Shown here piece after piece: positions 22,536-33,185 of a DNA stretch of 64,000 nucleotides. Position 1 is the first letter of the stretch; each line of letters opens with the position of its first letter. The notes beneath the pieces were generated by a model. That model saw only the letters and a list, made by a program, of their open reading frames with translations. It was not told the DNA's origin and did not search any database. The position numbers and the translations under genes are program-made. Source of the DNA: Pelomyxa schiedti (Eukaryota > Evosea > Pelobiontida > Pelomyxidae); contig JAHLWZ010000564.1 in assembly GCA_020536535.1 (NCBI GenBank), forward strand, positions 768 to 64,767. Direction: 5' to 3'.

Positions 22536-25500
22536 ATGGGGCGGGACAGGGAGCGAGCAGCGGGGTACCGAGCAGCAGCGACGCGGGCCAGGGTCCTCGC
22601 CGACATGCTGGCCTGCGCGGCGCCCCCCCAGGGGGACGACGACCAGGGAGACCAGGGGCAGCGGGATGGCGGGGACGGGGACGGGCAGGGGGCAGGGGGG
22701 ACAGGGGGGACGCAGCAGCAGCAGCAGCGGGTGAGACCGGGGCCGGGGCTGGGACACGGGCACGGCTTGAGGGATAGGGCTAGGGAGGCGGGGGAGAGGC
22801 TGAGGGCGTATGGGGTGCGGGACGAGGGGGACCCCGAGGCCTCGTTCTTTGTGTGCGATGGGTGCCGCGGTCCCATAATCCCTGGTACGTGTGCAACACG
22901 CCAAATAACACTCGAGTTAAGAACACACCCATCGATGAGCTTTTGTGGTTTTGGTTGGATTGCCACGGTGTTGTTGTTTATGGCGGGGAAATGTGATCAG
23001 CTAAGCTTACTTGTGGGTTTGTGTGTTGTGCCACTTGGTATGATAAGATACTGGAAGATATCACTGTACTGAATGTCATGATTATGACTTGTGTGGCTCT
23101 TGCTACCAGAAGAAAATTCACAGAGAGCATAAAATGGTTCTGGAAGTACACTCTCAGGAATATTTGGCCAGGAAGGCACGGTTTTTTTTGTTCTCATGTT
23201 TATTCTTTTGTCCTCACCTCAATAATACTTAGGTCGTTGAAAGTAATGGGTTTTCAGGGAAATTGGAGAGGGCATTTGAATGCTTTGCAGAAAGACCATG
23301 CTTTGGCAGAAGGTGCATAGTTGATGGAACTCCCATTGATAACTACTCCTGGACTTCATTTGCTGAACTTTACAGAGAAATAAGTGTGCTCAGTTCAGGT
23401 AGGGTCGTAAATCAATTCCTGTGTGAGCGGTAATGTCATACAGGACTGATAAACAAATTACACCTTGCCCCACACTCCAGGGTTGTCATATGCGGAAGAA
23501 ATTCCATAGAGTGGTGTGCTGCCCTTATTTGTTCTATTTTTCCCTACTCTCACTTAGGTTTATTGCTGACATTGCTTGCATTATATCTACTCTGGTAACA
23601 GTTCCACTGCACCCGGAATGGACAGCTGACGTGATGGGTGCCGTAATAGAAAATTGCGGTGCTGCGGCAGTTCTTTGCAGCCAAGAGAGCTTCCTAAAAC
23701 TGAGTTCTATCTGTAACTCGCGAAACTGCCATATGTTTTGCTGGGATAGATCTGAACTCTCTATACCACCTACCTCCCAAATGGAGGAGCTGAAACTCCC
23801 TCCTGGAGGTGTGAAGCCACCTTCCAGGAGCCGTGATGACCCTGTGACCATTGTCTACACCAGGTATGATTGATCCTGCCCCTTTTTTAATTTTTGAAAA
23901 CTACAAGTGGCTCTACGGGAATTCCAAAGGGCGTTGTATATTCAGATTACTTATTCTCCAAAATAACGCTTACTGGTTATCAAATGAACCAATATGATCC
24001 CCTCGTTTCTGTGTCCAAAGGTATGGAATTTTTCCAGAATTTCCTTCTTCCAGCAAGATAGATTCTCTTGCCTGCTCTTCAGATAGACTTACTGCTTACT
24101 CCGTTCTTTTGAATGGGGGGCGCACTGGCATTGTTCTATCACCAAGTACTGTTCTCGAGGATATACACATAATTTCTCCGTGCTTCCTTCCAGCTACCCC
24201 AAGGTTCTTTCTTTTCGTTGCTCCTCTGCTTACAACTTCTTAGATTATGGAATGTACTCTTTGCCCAATATCAACAAACGTTTAATACTGCACGGGAAAG
24301 CATTTTGCAAAACCGGAGTTTGGGTCCCTCCGAACGGCACAGCACCCTTGAGAAAGAGCGTCAATGCATACTCTCTGATGTACGTTCCATTCTTGGAACC
24401 AGAATACGAAATATCACTTCTGGCGGGGCACCAATAAATTCTGAAGTGATGTCTTTTTTACATGAGTGTTGGGGAAGCACTGGAGTTACAGGTATATTAT
24501 CGCCGGGAGGGAGTTTTAACATCAACCTTACAGTTGCCGAAAGTTATGGAAGTACAGAAGCAGGAATGATTGCAGGAGGGGATGGAACTTTGCACCCAAG
24601 TGTAGAATTCAAGGTTTCGGTTGTATTCAGGTAACTTTCTCACTTTGAAAGCTCAGAGATATCCCCGAACTTGGGTATACCACCACGGATACTCCCAATT
24701 CTCGTGGCGAATTACTAGTGAAGACTGAGGAAATGATTCACTCGTACTATAACAATGTATGTGACACTTCCACTGCTTTTGACGATGAAGGATGGTTTCA
24801 TACGGGGGACATAGTGGAGCTGCTTGGTTTGCGACAGAACACTTTCCCTCCTTGTTTACCCTTACAGGTCCTAGAAAAATTCAAATTGTGGACCGAATAA
24901 AGAATGTCTTTAAGCTCTCGCAGGTTTTTTCCTTCTCGGTTTTCCTTATTTATTTCTTCTGATGAGAACCAAGGGTGAATTTGTGGCACCACAGAAAATT
25001 GAACAAGCACTGGAAACGAATCCACTGTTCTCTCAAACGTTTGTTACCTGTGGAGACATAAAGAAGTTCCAGCAAAATAATGTGGTAATGACATATTGTA
25101 TTTATTATTTCCCATTCCCCACTCTCTTAATAGGCAGCTGTCATCGTTCTTAATGCAACAATACTTCATCAAACTATTCCTGGCAGCTCAACAGCTACTT
25201 TTTCTGATCTTATTCAAAGACCTGATACCCTTCTATGTGTAAGTTTTTTCTGCCTGGCCTAATAATAAACTTGGTTTTATATAGGTGCGACAGGCAATCA
25301 AAGAAATAGCATCTGTACAACATCTTCGTTCCTTTGAGGTTAGATGAATCGAAAAAACCTTCCTAAGCAAACCACAGACCCCAATCGCTATTGTTTTGGA
25401 GTCCATTCCATTTTCCGTAGAAAATGGTTTACTTACAAGTTCAAGAAAGTATGTTCCTTCCATCCTCTAAACGCATAATATCCTTTCTTGCCAGGCTCAA

Positions 25501-27306
25501 CCGGCCAGCACTCGAGAAACATTACTGCGAATTAGTAGCGAATGCGGTCAAAGACCAGATTATGGCAAGTGCCAATTCTTCCCCATTGTCACACCTTGTA
25601 GCCGATGTATGTGCTCTTAATGGAGTAGACTGCACCGCAAAAGGCATCTAGCACTTCAATAATTGCCCCAATTTACGAGTTCACATTAGGTGGCAATTTT
25701 GTGTCCTTTGGTGGAGACTCCCTTGCAGCTCTCCGTATAGTTTCCACACTTAGGAAAAAGTACAATATCGATGTCCCTGTTGACGTTTTACTTGATTCAA
25801 GTAGAGATCTCTCCACTATAAAAGTAACCGAAATACTCTTCTTGTACTCATTCTGTATTCTCAGTTAAAACATACAGATAGAAACACTTAATATTTCCAG
25901 CAGTGATGAAGTATTGCGCCTGTTGATTCAAGATTCTCCTCAGGACATTAGCTACGAACTCATTGAGCCACTGCCTATAGTGGCAAGTGATAGACCCCGC
26001 GGCATTTTCGTCACAGGAGTAACTGGATTTATTGGTGCCCATGTAATATCTGAACTCCTGAAGTTCTATGATGATTCAACAACTATCTACTGCTTTTTCC
26101 GTACATCCACAAATGTGTTGGAGGGTGATTCAGTGGAATATCTTTTATCCCATTTCCGCAAAATGAATATTTTGCCTGGAGAATCAGCCCGGCGAATCAA
26201 AACCGTGCAGGGAGACCTTTCTGCACCAAACCTTGGGATCGCAGAGGAAACCTTGGAATCTCTTCTGAAGTCAGGAGCCTTTGACCATATTTACCATCTT
26301 GGGGCTGCTGTAAACCATGTTTCATCGTACAATATGCTAAGGCACAACTTTTATATTCAATATTCTCTGCCACTAATATTTTTTGAAGGCTTCCAAATGT
26401 AATCGGTACCAAGTCACTCCTTTCTGTGGCACTGAGAGCGCGCACAAAACTCTTCGTTTATTCGTCCTCTGTTACTGTATTAGACGGCACCGGCAACCTC
26501 ATGGATGTCAAGTAAATAGTATAAGAATGGTATTCTCTTACTAACACCTCCAGAATGGCTGCTTCTACAGACGGCTATAGTGCCTCCAAGTGGTGTGCTG
26601 AGCAGCATGTGTGGAATGCTAACAAAATCCACCAGCTTCCAGTTGTAGTTTTTCGGTAAACCCTCAGCATACCGCATGAAGCTAACTAACATTACGAACA
26701 GAATCGGGATGGTCTCATTCTCACTGGAAACCGGCTGTGGAAACATTTCAGACTGGGTTCACAGGCTACTCACAGGGATCATGGAGCTAGGTTCCGCACC
26801 AACTTCCACATCCAAATTCAACCTGATTCCCGTGGATTACGTTGTAAAAGCAATCGTCAGTGTTTCTCAGCTTCCCAATTTCCAGGTTACAGCTTCAACC
26901 CTTTTCGCCTCGACTCAACATTCCACAGGGTACCGCCGTGAATTTAATCCACAATGAACTAATTCCTTTCTCCACAATCATAAACTGGATTTCACAATAC
27001 CACCCGGAATCACCATCACCAATCTCACAGCAACACCTAGAACACCTTTCCCACACTGTGCCTAGCACCGCTTGGTGTGAATCACTATCACGCAGCCTCG
27101 CCCTCACACAACATAGCAAAACACCACGCTGTGAGAGACTGGAGTCACTGCTGCTGTTCTCCAATGGCTCAATTCCTGACTTCGCACCCTCACATGGGAC
27201 TATTACCCCATTCCTTGGTTTCCAGGGTACAATAGGTTCACCTCCGCAAATAACTCTTTCTGCTGTACATAGATACATACACTGGTGTTTCCAGCACTGG
27301 GAATAA
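22536..27306 (+). CDS. ZZ-finger / carboxylic-acid-reductase-like fusion
   Basis: ATG at 22536 opens a GC-rich Gly/Gln/Asp-rich exon followed by a ZZ zinc finger (CDGC....., then HCTECHDYDLCGSC and HREH, about 22850-23160). The same frame chain continues into an adenylate-forming domain: P-loop YTSGSTGIPKGV (about 23860-23930, split by an intron), ESYGSTEAGM (24540), GWFHTGD (24790) and KLSQGEFVAPQKIE (about 24915-25005, split). A carrier domain follows with the phosphopantetheine site GGDSLAALRI (about 25715) and then an NAD-binding_4 thioester-reductase domain: FVTGVTGFIGAH (26010), GDLSAPNLG, YSASKWCAEQ (26580), ending at 27304-27306. Order A, carrier, reductase is that of carboxylic acid reductases and Lys2-type enzymes: ATP activates an acid, the arm carries it, NAD(P)H releases an aldehyde. 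Substrate unknown. A phosphopantetheinyl transferase must exist elsewhere. Confidence 0.82.
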
Positions 27307-27399
27307 ATACAAAAAAAGGAGTATTTCACCATTATCTACTTCCTTGACACTGAACAAAATAACTTAGAACTCACTATCTATTTCACAGAGATAAATCAA

Positions 27400-29302
27400 C
27401 TAACAATTACTGAAGAAGCCAAGTGGAGTAACCCAGCCACCAGATAGGAAGTCAATATTGCAGACGTTCTTCACCTCGTCATTAGCCAAGTATAGGCACA
27501 GCAAATGCGGGCAACTTCTGGCACGGGCCACATTCCCAGCCGGGAAGCATACTATTCTCAGCCATACCATGTACCTGGTATTGGTGCTAAGCTCCACTGT
27601 CTTTTTCACAAGGGCCACTTTCTGAACTGTGCCCCCTGTCACAGATAGGAAGGAATTCCCGAATTGGGTCATTCTGGTGAATATATCATCAGCTATTGGT
27701 GCGAGATCAAGTGAAACTTTGGTGACAAGAAGCGCAGCTGATACAAGTACACCTAAAAAGAAATTGGTAAGGGCAAATATTCTGATCTGAGAGAAGGTAC
27801 TTGGAGATAGGAAGATATTATCGTTCAGGCAGCTACCGGTGTGCGCTTCAATCAACTTAAGTAGAGCTACATGACGCCGAGCCTTTTGAGTGCATTGGAA
27901 TAATTAATGAGTGACTGTTTTTGTTTTTAAGACTACCTGTGAAGTACTCAGAGTAACGGCTTTGTTTGCGGTGTTGTTAGACTGAAATTTGGAACCGGTG
28001 GTGCTATTAGTAGGCGGGCTTGTGTCAGTGTTTGTCTGTTGCCGGTCTGAAATCTTTGTAAATAGAAGGAATGTGAATGGGCAACAAACTTTGTGGACGA
28101 GACCGCAGGTGAAGAGGCTCACTTATCAGACAGTATTTACTTGGTTCAAATGTAATTACAATGTTGATTGGGGCCCCCAAGTGCAGTCTGTGTTTGTTAT
28201 GAGCAAATGTACACCTATAAGAACTATACCTAGAAGAAGTACAAATGGTAGTGATTAAGAAGAAGTAGTCCTCCTGCTGAGGGTTCCTACTACAGTGTGA
28301 TGCAGCTGTGTGCGAATATATTTCTAATACACTCCCATCATCATGGTTACATGATGGGCACCGGGCAACTGGAGCTGTGATTAGTAAAATGAGGAGGGAA
28401 CAACTTAAGTTACGGGCATTTGATCGTTCAGTGTAAACGCATGCAGACAGCACACATATCTCCACGTCCCGGTCAGTCAGTCCCATGTTTACCCTCCAGT
28501 CCCGAGTCATTCTCACCACCATCTATGTTTATGGAAAAAGACAGTGGTGTGAAACACTAAATACCGCCAAAGAGACATACACACACAACCAACACGCACA
28601 CACACACACACACAGCGCACACACAAAACCAACACGCAACACACACACCTTGTTTTGTTTCTTGTGTAGTAGTATAGGGGACTCAAACAGCACAGCCGGT
28701 TCCCCACCAACACCAACACCCCCTCCCCCCCCTCCTCCGCCATTTCCTCGACGTTGCAAGCGTGGTTGTCCCTGCTGCTGCTGCTGCTTGGTCCCTTGCG
28801 CCTGCTGTGTCGTGGGGCCGGGCGTGGGCGTGTAGTTGAGGGTGCTGCTGCAGCAGGGGCTGGGGCTGGGGTTGCGCGGGGGCATGCTGCACGCGTACGA
28901 GTAGAGGCACCCAACCCCAACCCCAACCCCAACTCCTCGCCCCCGACCGCCGCCGCCACCGCCACCACCGCCGCCGCCAGCAGCAGCAGCAGCAGCAGAT
29001 TGGTACACGGCCTGTTGCTGCTGCTGCTGGGGCGGGGGACGGCGGGGGGCCCACCCCCCGTTGTTCTCGTTGCTCTCCCCGCCACCACCACCGCCGCCGC
29101 CGCCGTAACCTGTGTATCCTCCTCCTCCACCTCCTCTTGTAGCGGCGGCTGTTGTTGCGGTGCTGGACGTGGACGTGGGGGCCGCGGTGGGTGCTGCCAC
29201 CAGGGGTCTGTCCGGGAAAAAGCAACCGGGGGCAGGGGGGGGTGGCCGGGCAAGGACCAACGACGCCGCTGTGGGGGGGTACAGTTGCTGGTGGTGCATC
29301 AT
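27400..29302 (-). CDS. Polytopic membrane protein with Gln/Gly/Pro-rich N-terminus
   Basis: ATG at 29302 (MMHHQQLYPP). The first exon to about 28627 is GC-rich with Gly, Gln, Ala and Pro runs. A CA-repeat-rich intron (GTGTGTGTG ... ACATAG, about 28626-28525) leads to MVVRMTRDWRVNMGL. Next come hydrophobic segments: NLSCSLLILLITAPV (about 28400), HCIVLIGVHLLITNTDCTW (about 28300-28160, across an intron), CCPFTFLLF (about 28080) and LTNFFLGVLVSAALLV (about 27750). A soluble Thr/Ser-rich segment with NNTAN glycosylation-type sites lies between. The C-terminal part after the last clear span has Cys residues and ends at 27400. At least four spans are likely. It may be a receptor or transporter. 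I do not recognise a family signature, and the short exons make the span count uncertain. Confidence 0.5.
28576..28648. repeat. CA/CAC microsatellite in an intron
   Basis: (CA)n-rich run with interruptions, lying within the first intron of the minus-strand membrane-protein gene, where it reads GT on the sense strand right after the donor site. Confidence 0.9.
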
Positions 29303-29590
29303 GCGTCCTACGTGTGCGAGTGCGTGTGTGTGCCTATCTGTGTGCGTCGCAACGGGAAGGACCGGCGTTCTTTCTTGTCTAATTTTTTGAATCCAGACAC
29401 AAGAAACAAAAGGAACGGTTACGAGTGATCGAGGGTGCTTTCAAAGTTCCCAGGCACGAAACGCGTTGATGATCATCGATCAACTCTTTATTTGGTGTGG
29501 CTGACCCCTCTCGACTTGTTGTTGATGGAAATGATTTGGATAAATTACACACATAGGAAAGGAGGAGTGGGAACTGCGGTACTGGGAACT

Positions 29591-30670
29591 TCAGAAGTCA
29601 TCATCGCCCCATTCCTCGTAAGAATTCCTGTCGGGCCTGGCTTGCTTTTGTTGGCCGGGGTTTGTTGCTGGTGCGTGTGGATTGTGGGATGCGGAGGAGG
29701 TGCTTCCTTTGTTATTAGATGCTGAAGGTATTACCCTGAATATGGAATCATAGTCAACTTGTTGTGATTGTTGTTGTTGTGATGACCCTGTCCTGTTACT
29801 ACTGCTAGTGGTCTGCCTTTCAGTTGTTTCTTCATAGTCTCCAAGCCCAAATCCACTATCGTTGTCATCATCATAATGAGCACTGCTGGGCTTCTTTGTG
29901 GGTTTTGGAGTTACTGAGGAGGGGGAATCATGTTGGGCCGTGCTTGTGGGTGTTGTTGTTATTATTGGTACAGCAGAATACTGTGAAACCCGGAAATCAG
30001 TTGGATGGTGGCTACCTTCTGACTTCATCCTCCGCATCAGATGTGCCAACCTGAGTCAAAGTAAATTGGAATTTTTTTGCAAAATGCGAGTATAAGATAT
30101 ATATATATCTCGGTAGAAAATTTACCCCCACATCCAGTAGTCCGAGCTAGTAGCACCCCGTGCCACTAACCTCCAGTTCCTTGATGGAGTTGAGAGTAGT
30201 ATCCCCGTTGTCATTTTGTCACCAAGGGACTTGCCATGACTGCCGCGCCAGTCGACAACTTGAGTTAAGTCTATAAGTCCCTGGAATATTATGAATATTA
30301 TCAGTGTGAGTATTTGTGTTGGTCGGAATTAAGCAATTATGATGATTGCCATTATTACCTTGAAATAGGCATGGTCACAGGAAGAATCAGAGTAATATTC
30401 AAGTACATAAAGGTTTTCCTTTGTATTTCGGAACCACCTGTTGAAGTTAAGTTAACTGGCTGTACAAAGAAAAGTGTATGTACACATGGCACACAAACCT
30501 CTTCCTCCAATTTGTGTATATCGCACCCTCCTTCCACAGCCACCCTCGCAACAGTAACTCCTAACAAGTATTACCTCTTAGGAAAAAAAAGCACAAAACA
30601 CAGACACCCAAAAACAACTACGGCCTAAACAAACAACTTGTTTGTCTATGCGGATGTCGTTGTGGCTCAT
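29591..30670 (-). CDS. PH-domain protein
   Basis: ATG at 30670 (MSHNDIRIDKQ). Across small exons the chain LLLRGWLWKEG, NWRKRWF, ENLYVLEYYSD, FKGLIDLTQVVDW and TPSRNWRLVA, ending in SSDYWMWG, gives a complete pleckstrin-homology domain. It has the W-x-K opening, the RWF strand and the invariant C-terminal Trp (about 30570-30125). Introns with clear ends lie between RKR and WF, after YFK (GTAATAATG ... TTCCAG) and after WMWG (GTAAATTTTC ... GACTCAG). The remaining about 150 residues are Ser/Thr/Gln-rich and end in the acidic EEWGDDDF at 29591. PH domains bind phosphoinositides or small GTPases. Expected to be a membrane-recruited adaptor with a disordered tail. Confidence 0.75.
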
Positions 30671-30851
30671 GTCGTTTTTGTTTTGGGAATTTCACAAAAC
30701 CCGAAAACGAAACGTTCCATCTCGTTGTGTCTGGTAAAAATAAAGATGCTAAAAAGAGGAGTAAGTACAGCCAGAAGTTGTGTCTTTATAACTTGTAAAT
30801 GTGTGGATGGTTAATTTGACAAGTAAATGTATTTTAACAAAAGTTTGAATT

Positions 30852-31381
30852 TCACAGGAAAATAGCCAGGAAGACGACGAGAATGAGAATGGCAATAAGA
30901 GCACACATAGTACCCAGCATGATGTTGTTTGATGCCTTTCTCTTCATTTGCCTAATGTCATCCGTGGCTTTCATCAATTTGCCATCTGTGTTGTCCACTT
31001 TCCTTCCAACCTGTAGCAATGTATGAGGATGAGGTATTTTGTTTTGTTTTGTTTTTATTTATTTATTTATTTATTTATTTGTTTATAGGTTTTGGGCTTA
31101 CTTTGTCAATGAGCTTTACTTGGTCATCAACTTCATTGCCGATGGCAACGGCGATTTCTTTTGTTCTCACAACACTTTCACCAATAGCATCAATGACTCT
31201 GTCCTGCTCTCCCATAATATCGCGCTGTTGTTGCAGCATGGCCCTGTTATCCGTATGCGCTGCAAAAAGCCCAATGCAGAGCCAAATGTTAGCCAATAGC
31301 CCAACAACCAAAGGCACACATACACATGTCATCATAGCCGACGTTAGTGGGGCTGGCCAACGAACCGTCACCCCTCGTCAT
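30852..31381 (-). CDS. Short Qc-type SNARE
   Basis: ATG at 31381. Exon 1 encodes only about 19 residues (MTRGDGSLASPTNVGYDDM). The intron with donor GTATGTG and acceptor TTTTGCAG joins in phase to the SNARE motif: MLQQQRDIMGEQDRVIDAIG, RTKEIAVAIGNEVDDQ, KLIDKV, then across a second intron GRKVDNTDGKLMKATDDI. A C-terminal anchor follows, ending LILVVFLAIFL at 30852. The zero-layer residue is Gln (IGNEVDDQ), and the pattern matches the syntaxin-6/8 (Qc) class that takes part in endosome and Golgi fusion. Length is about 115 residues, so the N-terminal helical domain usual in syntaxins is absent. The second intron contains a TTTA microsatellite on the plus strand (31055-31084). Confidence 0.78.
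31055..31084. repeat. TTTA microsatellite in a SNARE intron
   Basis: About seven TTTA units preceded by a TTTTG run; lies within the second intron of the minus-strand SNARE gene. Confidence 0.9.
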
Positions 31382-31844
31382 CAAGTCATCCCTATATATT
31401 TTGTATTTTTGGTGAAAAAAAAAGCCCCCAACGGAATTCTTATTACTATGAACAATATACCCTCACACATAGGCTATAATAACCGCGTTACGCTTCCCAA
31501 GAGAGTATGGGAAAAAACGCAAAACACGAACTGAATAAACATCGTAAACAACGACGGTGACGTTACCGCTGGGATCTTGGCTGACCACTAGATCCGTAGG
31601 CTGGTCTGCTGTTCATGTCAACGGTCTTATCTTATAAACACCCCTTGTAACCTTCTTCTTTTCCCTTTTGTGTTTTTTTTTTCTCCTTCCATCACTTGGT
31701 GATCATTCCCCAAATGAACGTGGAATCCCACAATGCATTGCTTCAACCCCCCTTCACCCCTCCGCTAAATACTCATCGTGCTGCCTAGTCTGTGGCGTGT
31801 GGCCTCTGGTTTGAGTTCATAAAAACTTGTTGTTTGAATCTGGA
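31382..31844. promoter_or_regulatory. Intergenic region between divergent SNARE and VPS22 genes
   Basis: 463 bases between the start of the minus-strand SNARE and the start of the plus-strand VPS22 gene. It must hold both promoters. I see A-runs and T-runs (31414-31422, 31673-31682) but no RNA gene, repeat or recognisable core-promoter motif. Confidence 0.4.
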
Positions 31845-32996
31845 ATGCGACGAGGTGTTGGTGTGTCGCGTACTTTGCACGCGCAGGCATCCAATGTATG
31901 AGGTGCTTTGTAATTGTGGGTGCAAGGTTGTCGTCTTTGTTTTGATGACAATTGAGCTGTTGTATATAGGCACAATTTAAGAATAAAGGAAATGAGTTTG
32001 CTGAGGATCAAATGAAGTTGGTATGTTTTACTCCTTGTTCTTGTTGTGGTTGCGTCCCACTCTCTTACAGATGAATGAACAACTTGTTGTTTTTAAGCAA
32101 AACCTTGAGGAATTTGCTCAAAAGTACAAAGTCATACTCCCTCTCTTGTTGTATCTTCTTGTTTCCAAACAGTGCAACAGAAAAAAATAAGGAAGAGCCC
32201 TGAATTCCGCCAGCAATTCAATGAAATGTGCACAAAGGTGGGTGTCGATCCACTCGCATGTATGCTTGCAATAACTTTAGCAAAACTAATTCTATATTCA
32301 CAAAACAGCAAACAAGGGATTCTGGGCCGAATTGCTTGGTGTGGGCGATTTTTACTATGAGCTTGCAGTGCAAATTGTTGAGGTTATTCATTTTTACTCC
32401 AAGTGTTTGTTTCCTATGACTCCTAAGGTTTGCATGTGTACAAGAGCCACAAATGGCGGAATTATCGAACTTGGGGAATTAAGAGGCCATCTACTACGGA
32501 AGCGAGGCCCGAAAGCACAGGCCATCAACAAGTACCTCATGTTCGGCTGAATATCTCCCCTCACATTCCGTCCAGTGACGATATCGATCGGTCGATCCGG
32601 AAGCTGCACATTTTAGGAAGTGGGTTCAGCCTTATCGTGGCCGGTTCCACCAAACTTGTCAAGTCAGTTCCTTGTGAGTTGAGTGTAGACCATGAAGCAG
32701 TATTCCGCATTGCCATGGTAATGCTCGTGATTAACTTCATTTGCCTAAATTCTACAAGGAAAAAGGATTTGTGTCACAAGACTTGTTATTCACGCAACTG
32801 GCGTGGGACAAAGAGCGGACAGACTCCGTGATGGTGTGCTTACTGTTGCTTCCACCGTTCACTAATGAGACACTCTCAGAACTTGCTATTGCAGGAGGGA
32901 ATTGCATGGCTTGACACACAACATGAGTCCGGGCAACCTGCCTATTGGTTCCCTAGCATAATACATGGTGGGTTTGGTGACGAGATAGGAGAGTAA
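31845..32996 (+). CDS. SNF8: ESCRT-II subunit VPS22/SNF8
   Basis: ATG at 31845 (MRRGVGVSRT). Exon 1 ends at 31893. Intron 31894-31969 has donor GTATGAG and acceptor ATATAG. The next exon gives AQFKNKGNEFAEDQM, the conserved SNF8 N-terminal helix, then QLVVFKQNLEEFAQKYK, KSPEFRQQFNEMCTKVGVDP, GFWAELLGVGDFYYELAVQI, the winged-helix segments GGIIELGELR and HILGSGFSLIVAGSTKLVKS, and the C-terminal WLDTQHESGQPAYWFPS. The stop is at 32994-32996. All parts of the about 250-residue family are present. SNF8 pairs with VPS25 and VPS36 in ESCRT-II, which bridges ubiquitinated cargo and ESCRT-III on endosomes. It neighbours a SNARE and an NBR1-like receptor, so several genes here act in endosomal and autophagic traffic. 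Confidence 0.92.
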
Positions 32997-33185
32997 TATC
33001 GTCGAAATAAATTGTTGTTTTTTTTTCCCCCTATAATCTGGAACTTGGGAAATTGAAGTATAGAACATTGGGCCCATCCCTTTGAATCATGGCTTTGGCC
33101 AGCTCCCTACAGGGCATTAGTGCCCTAATGTTTTGATTCTTATGCTCTATGTATTTATTTATTTATTTTGAGGTGGTTGAATCAA

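Noticed and set aside
29591-30055. Reading the C-terminal exon of the PH gene as a separate gene beginning MAHLMRRMK
   Set aside because: A good donor and acceptor join it in phase to the PH domain end (WMWG to LAHLM).
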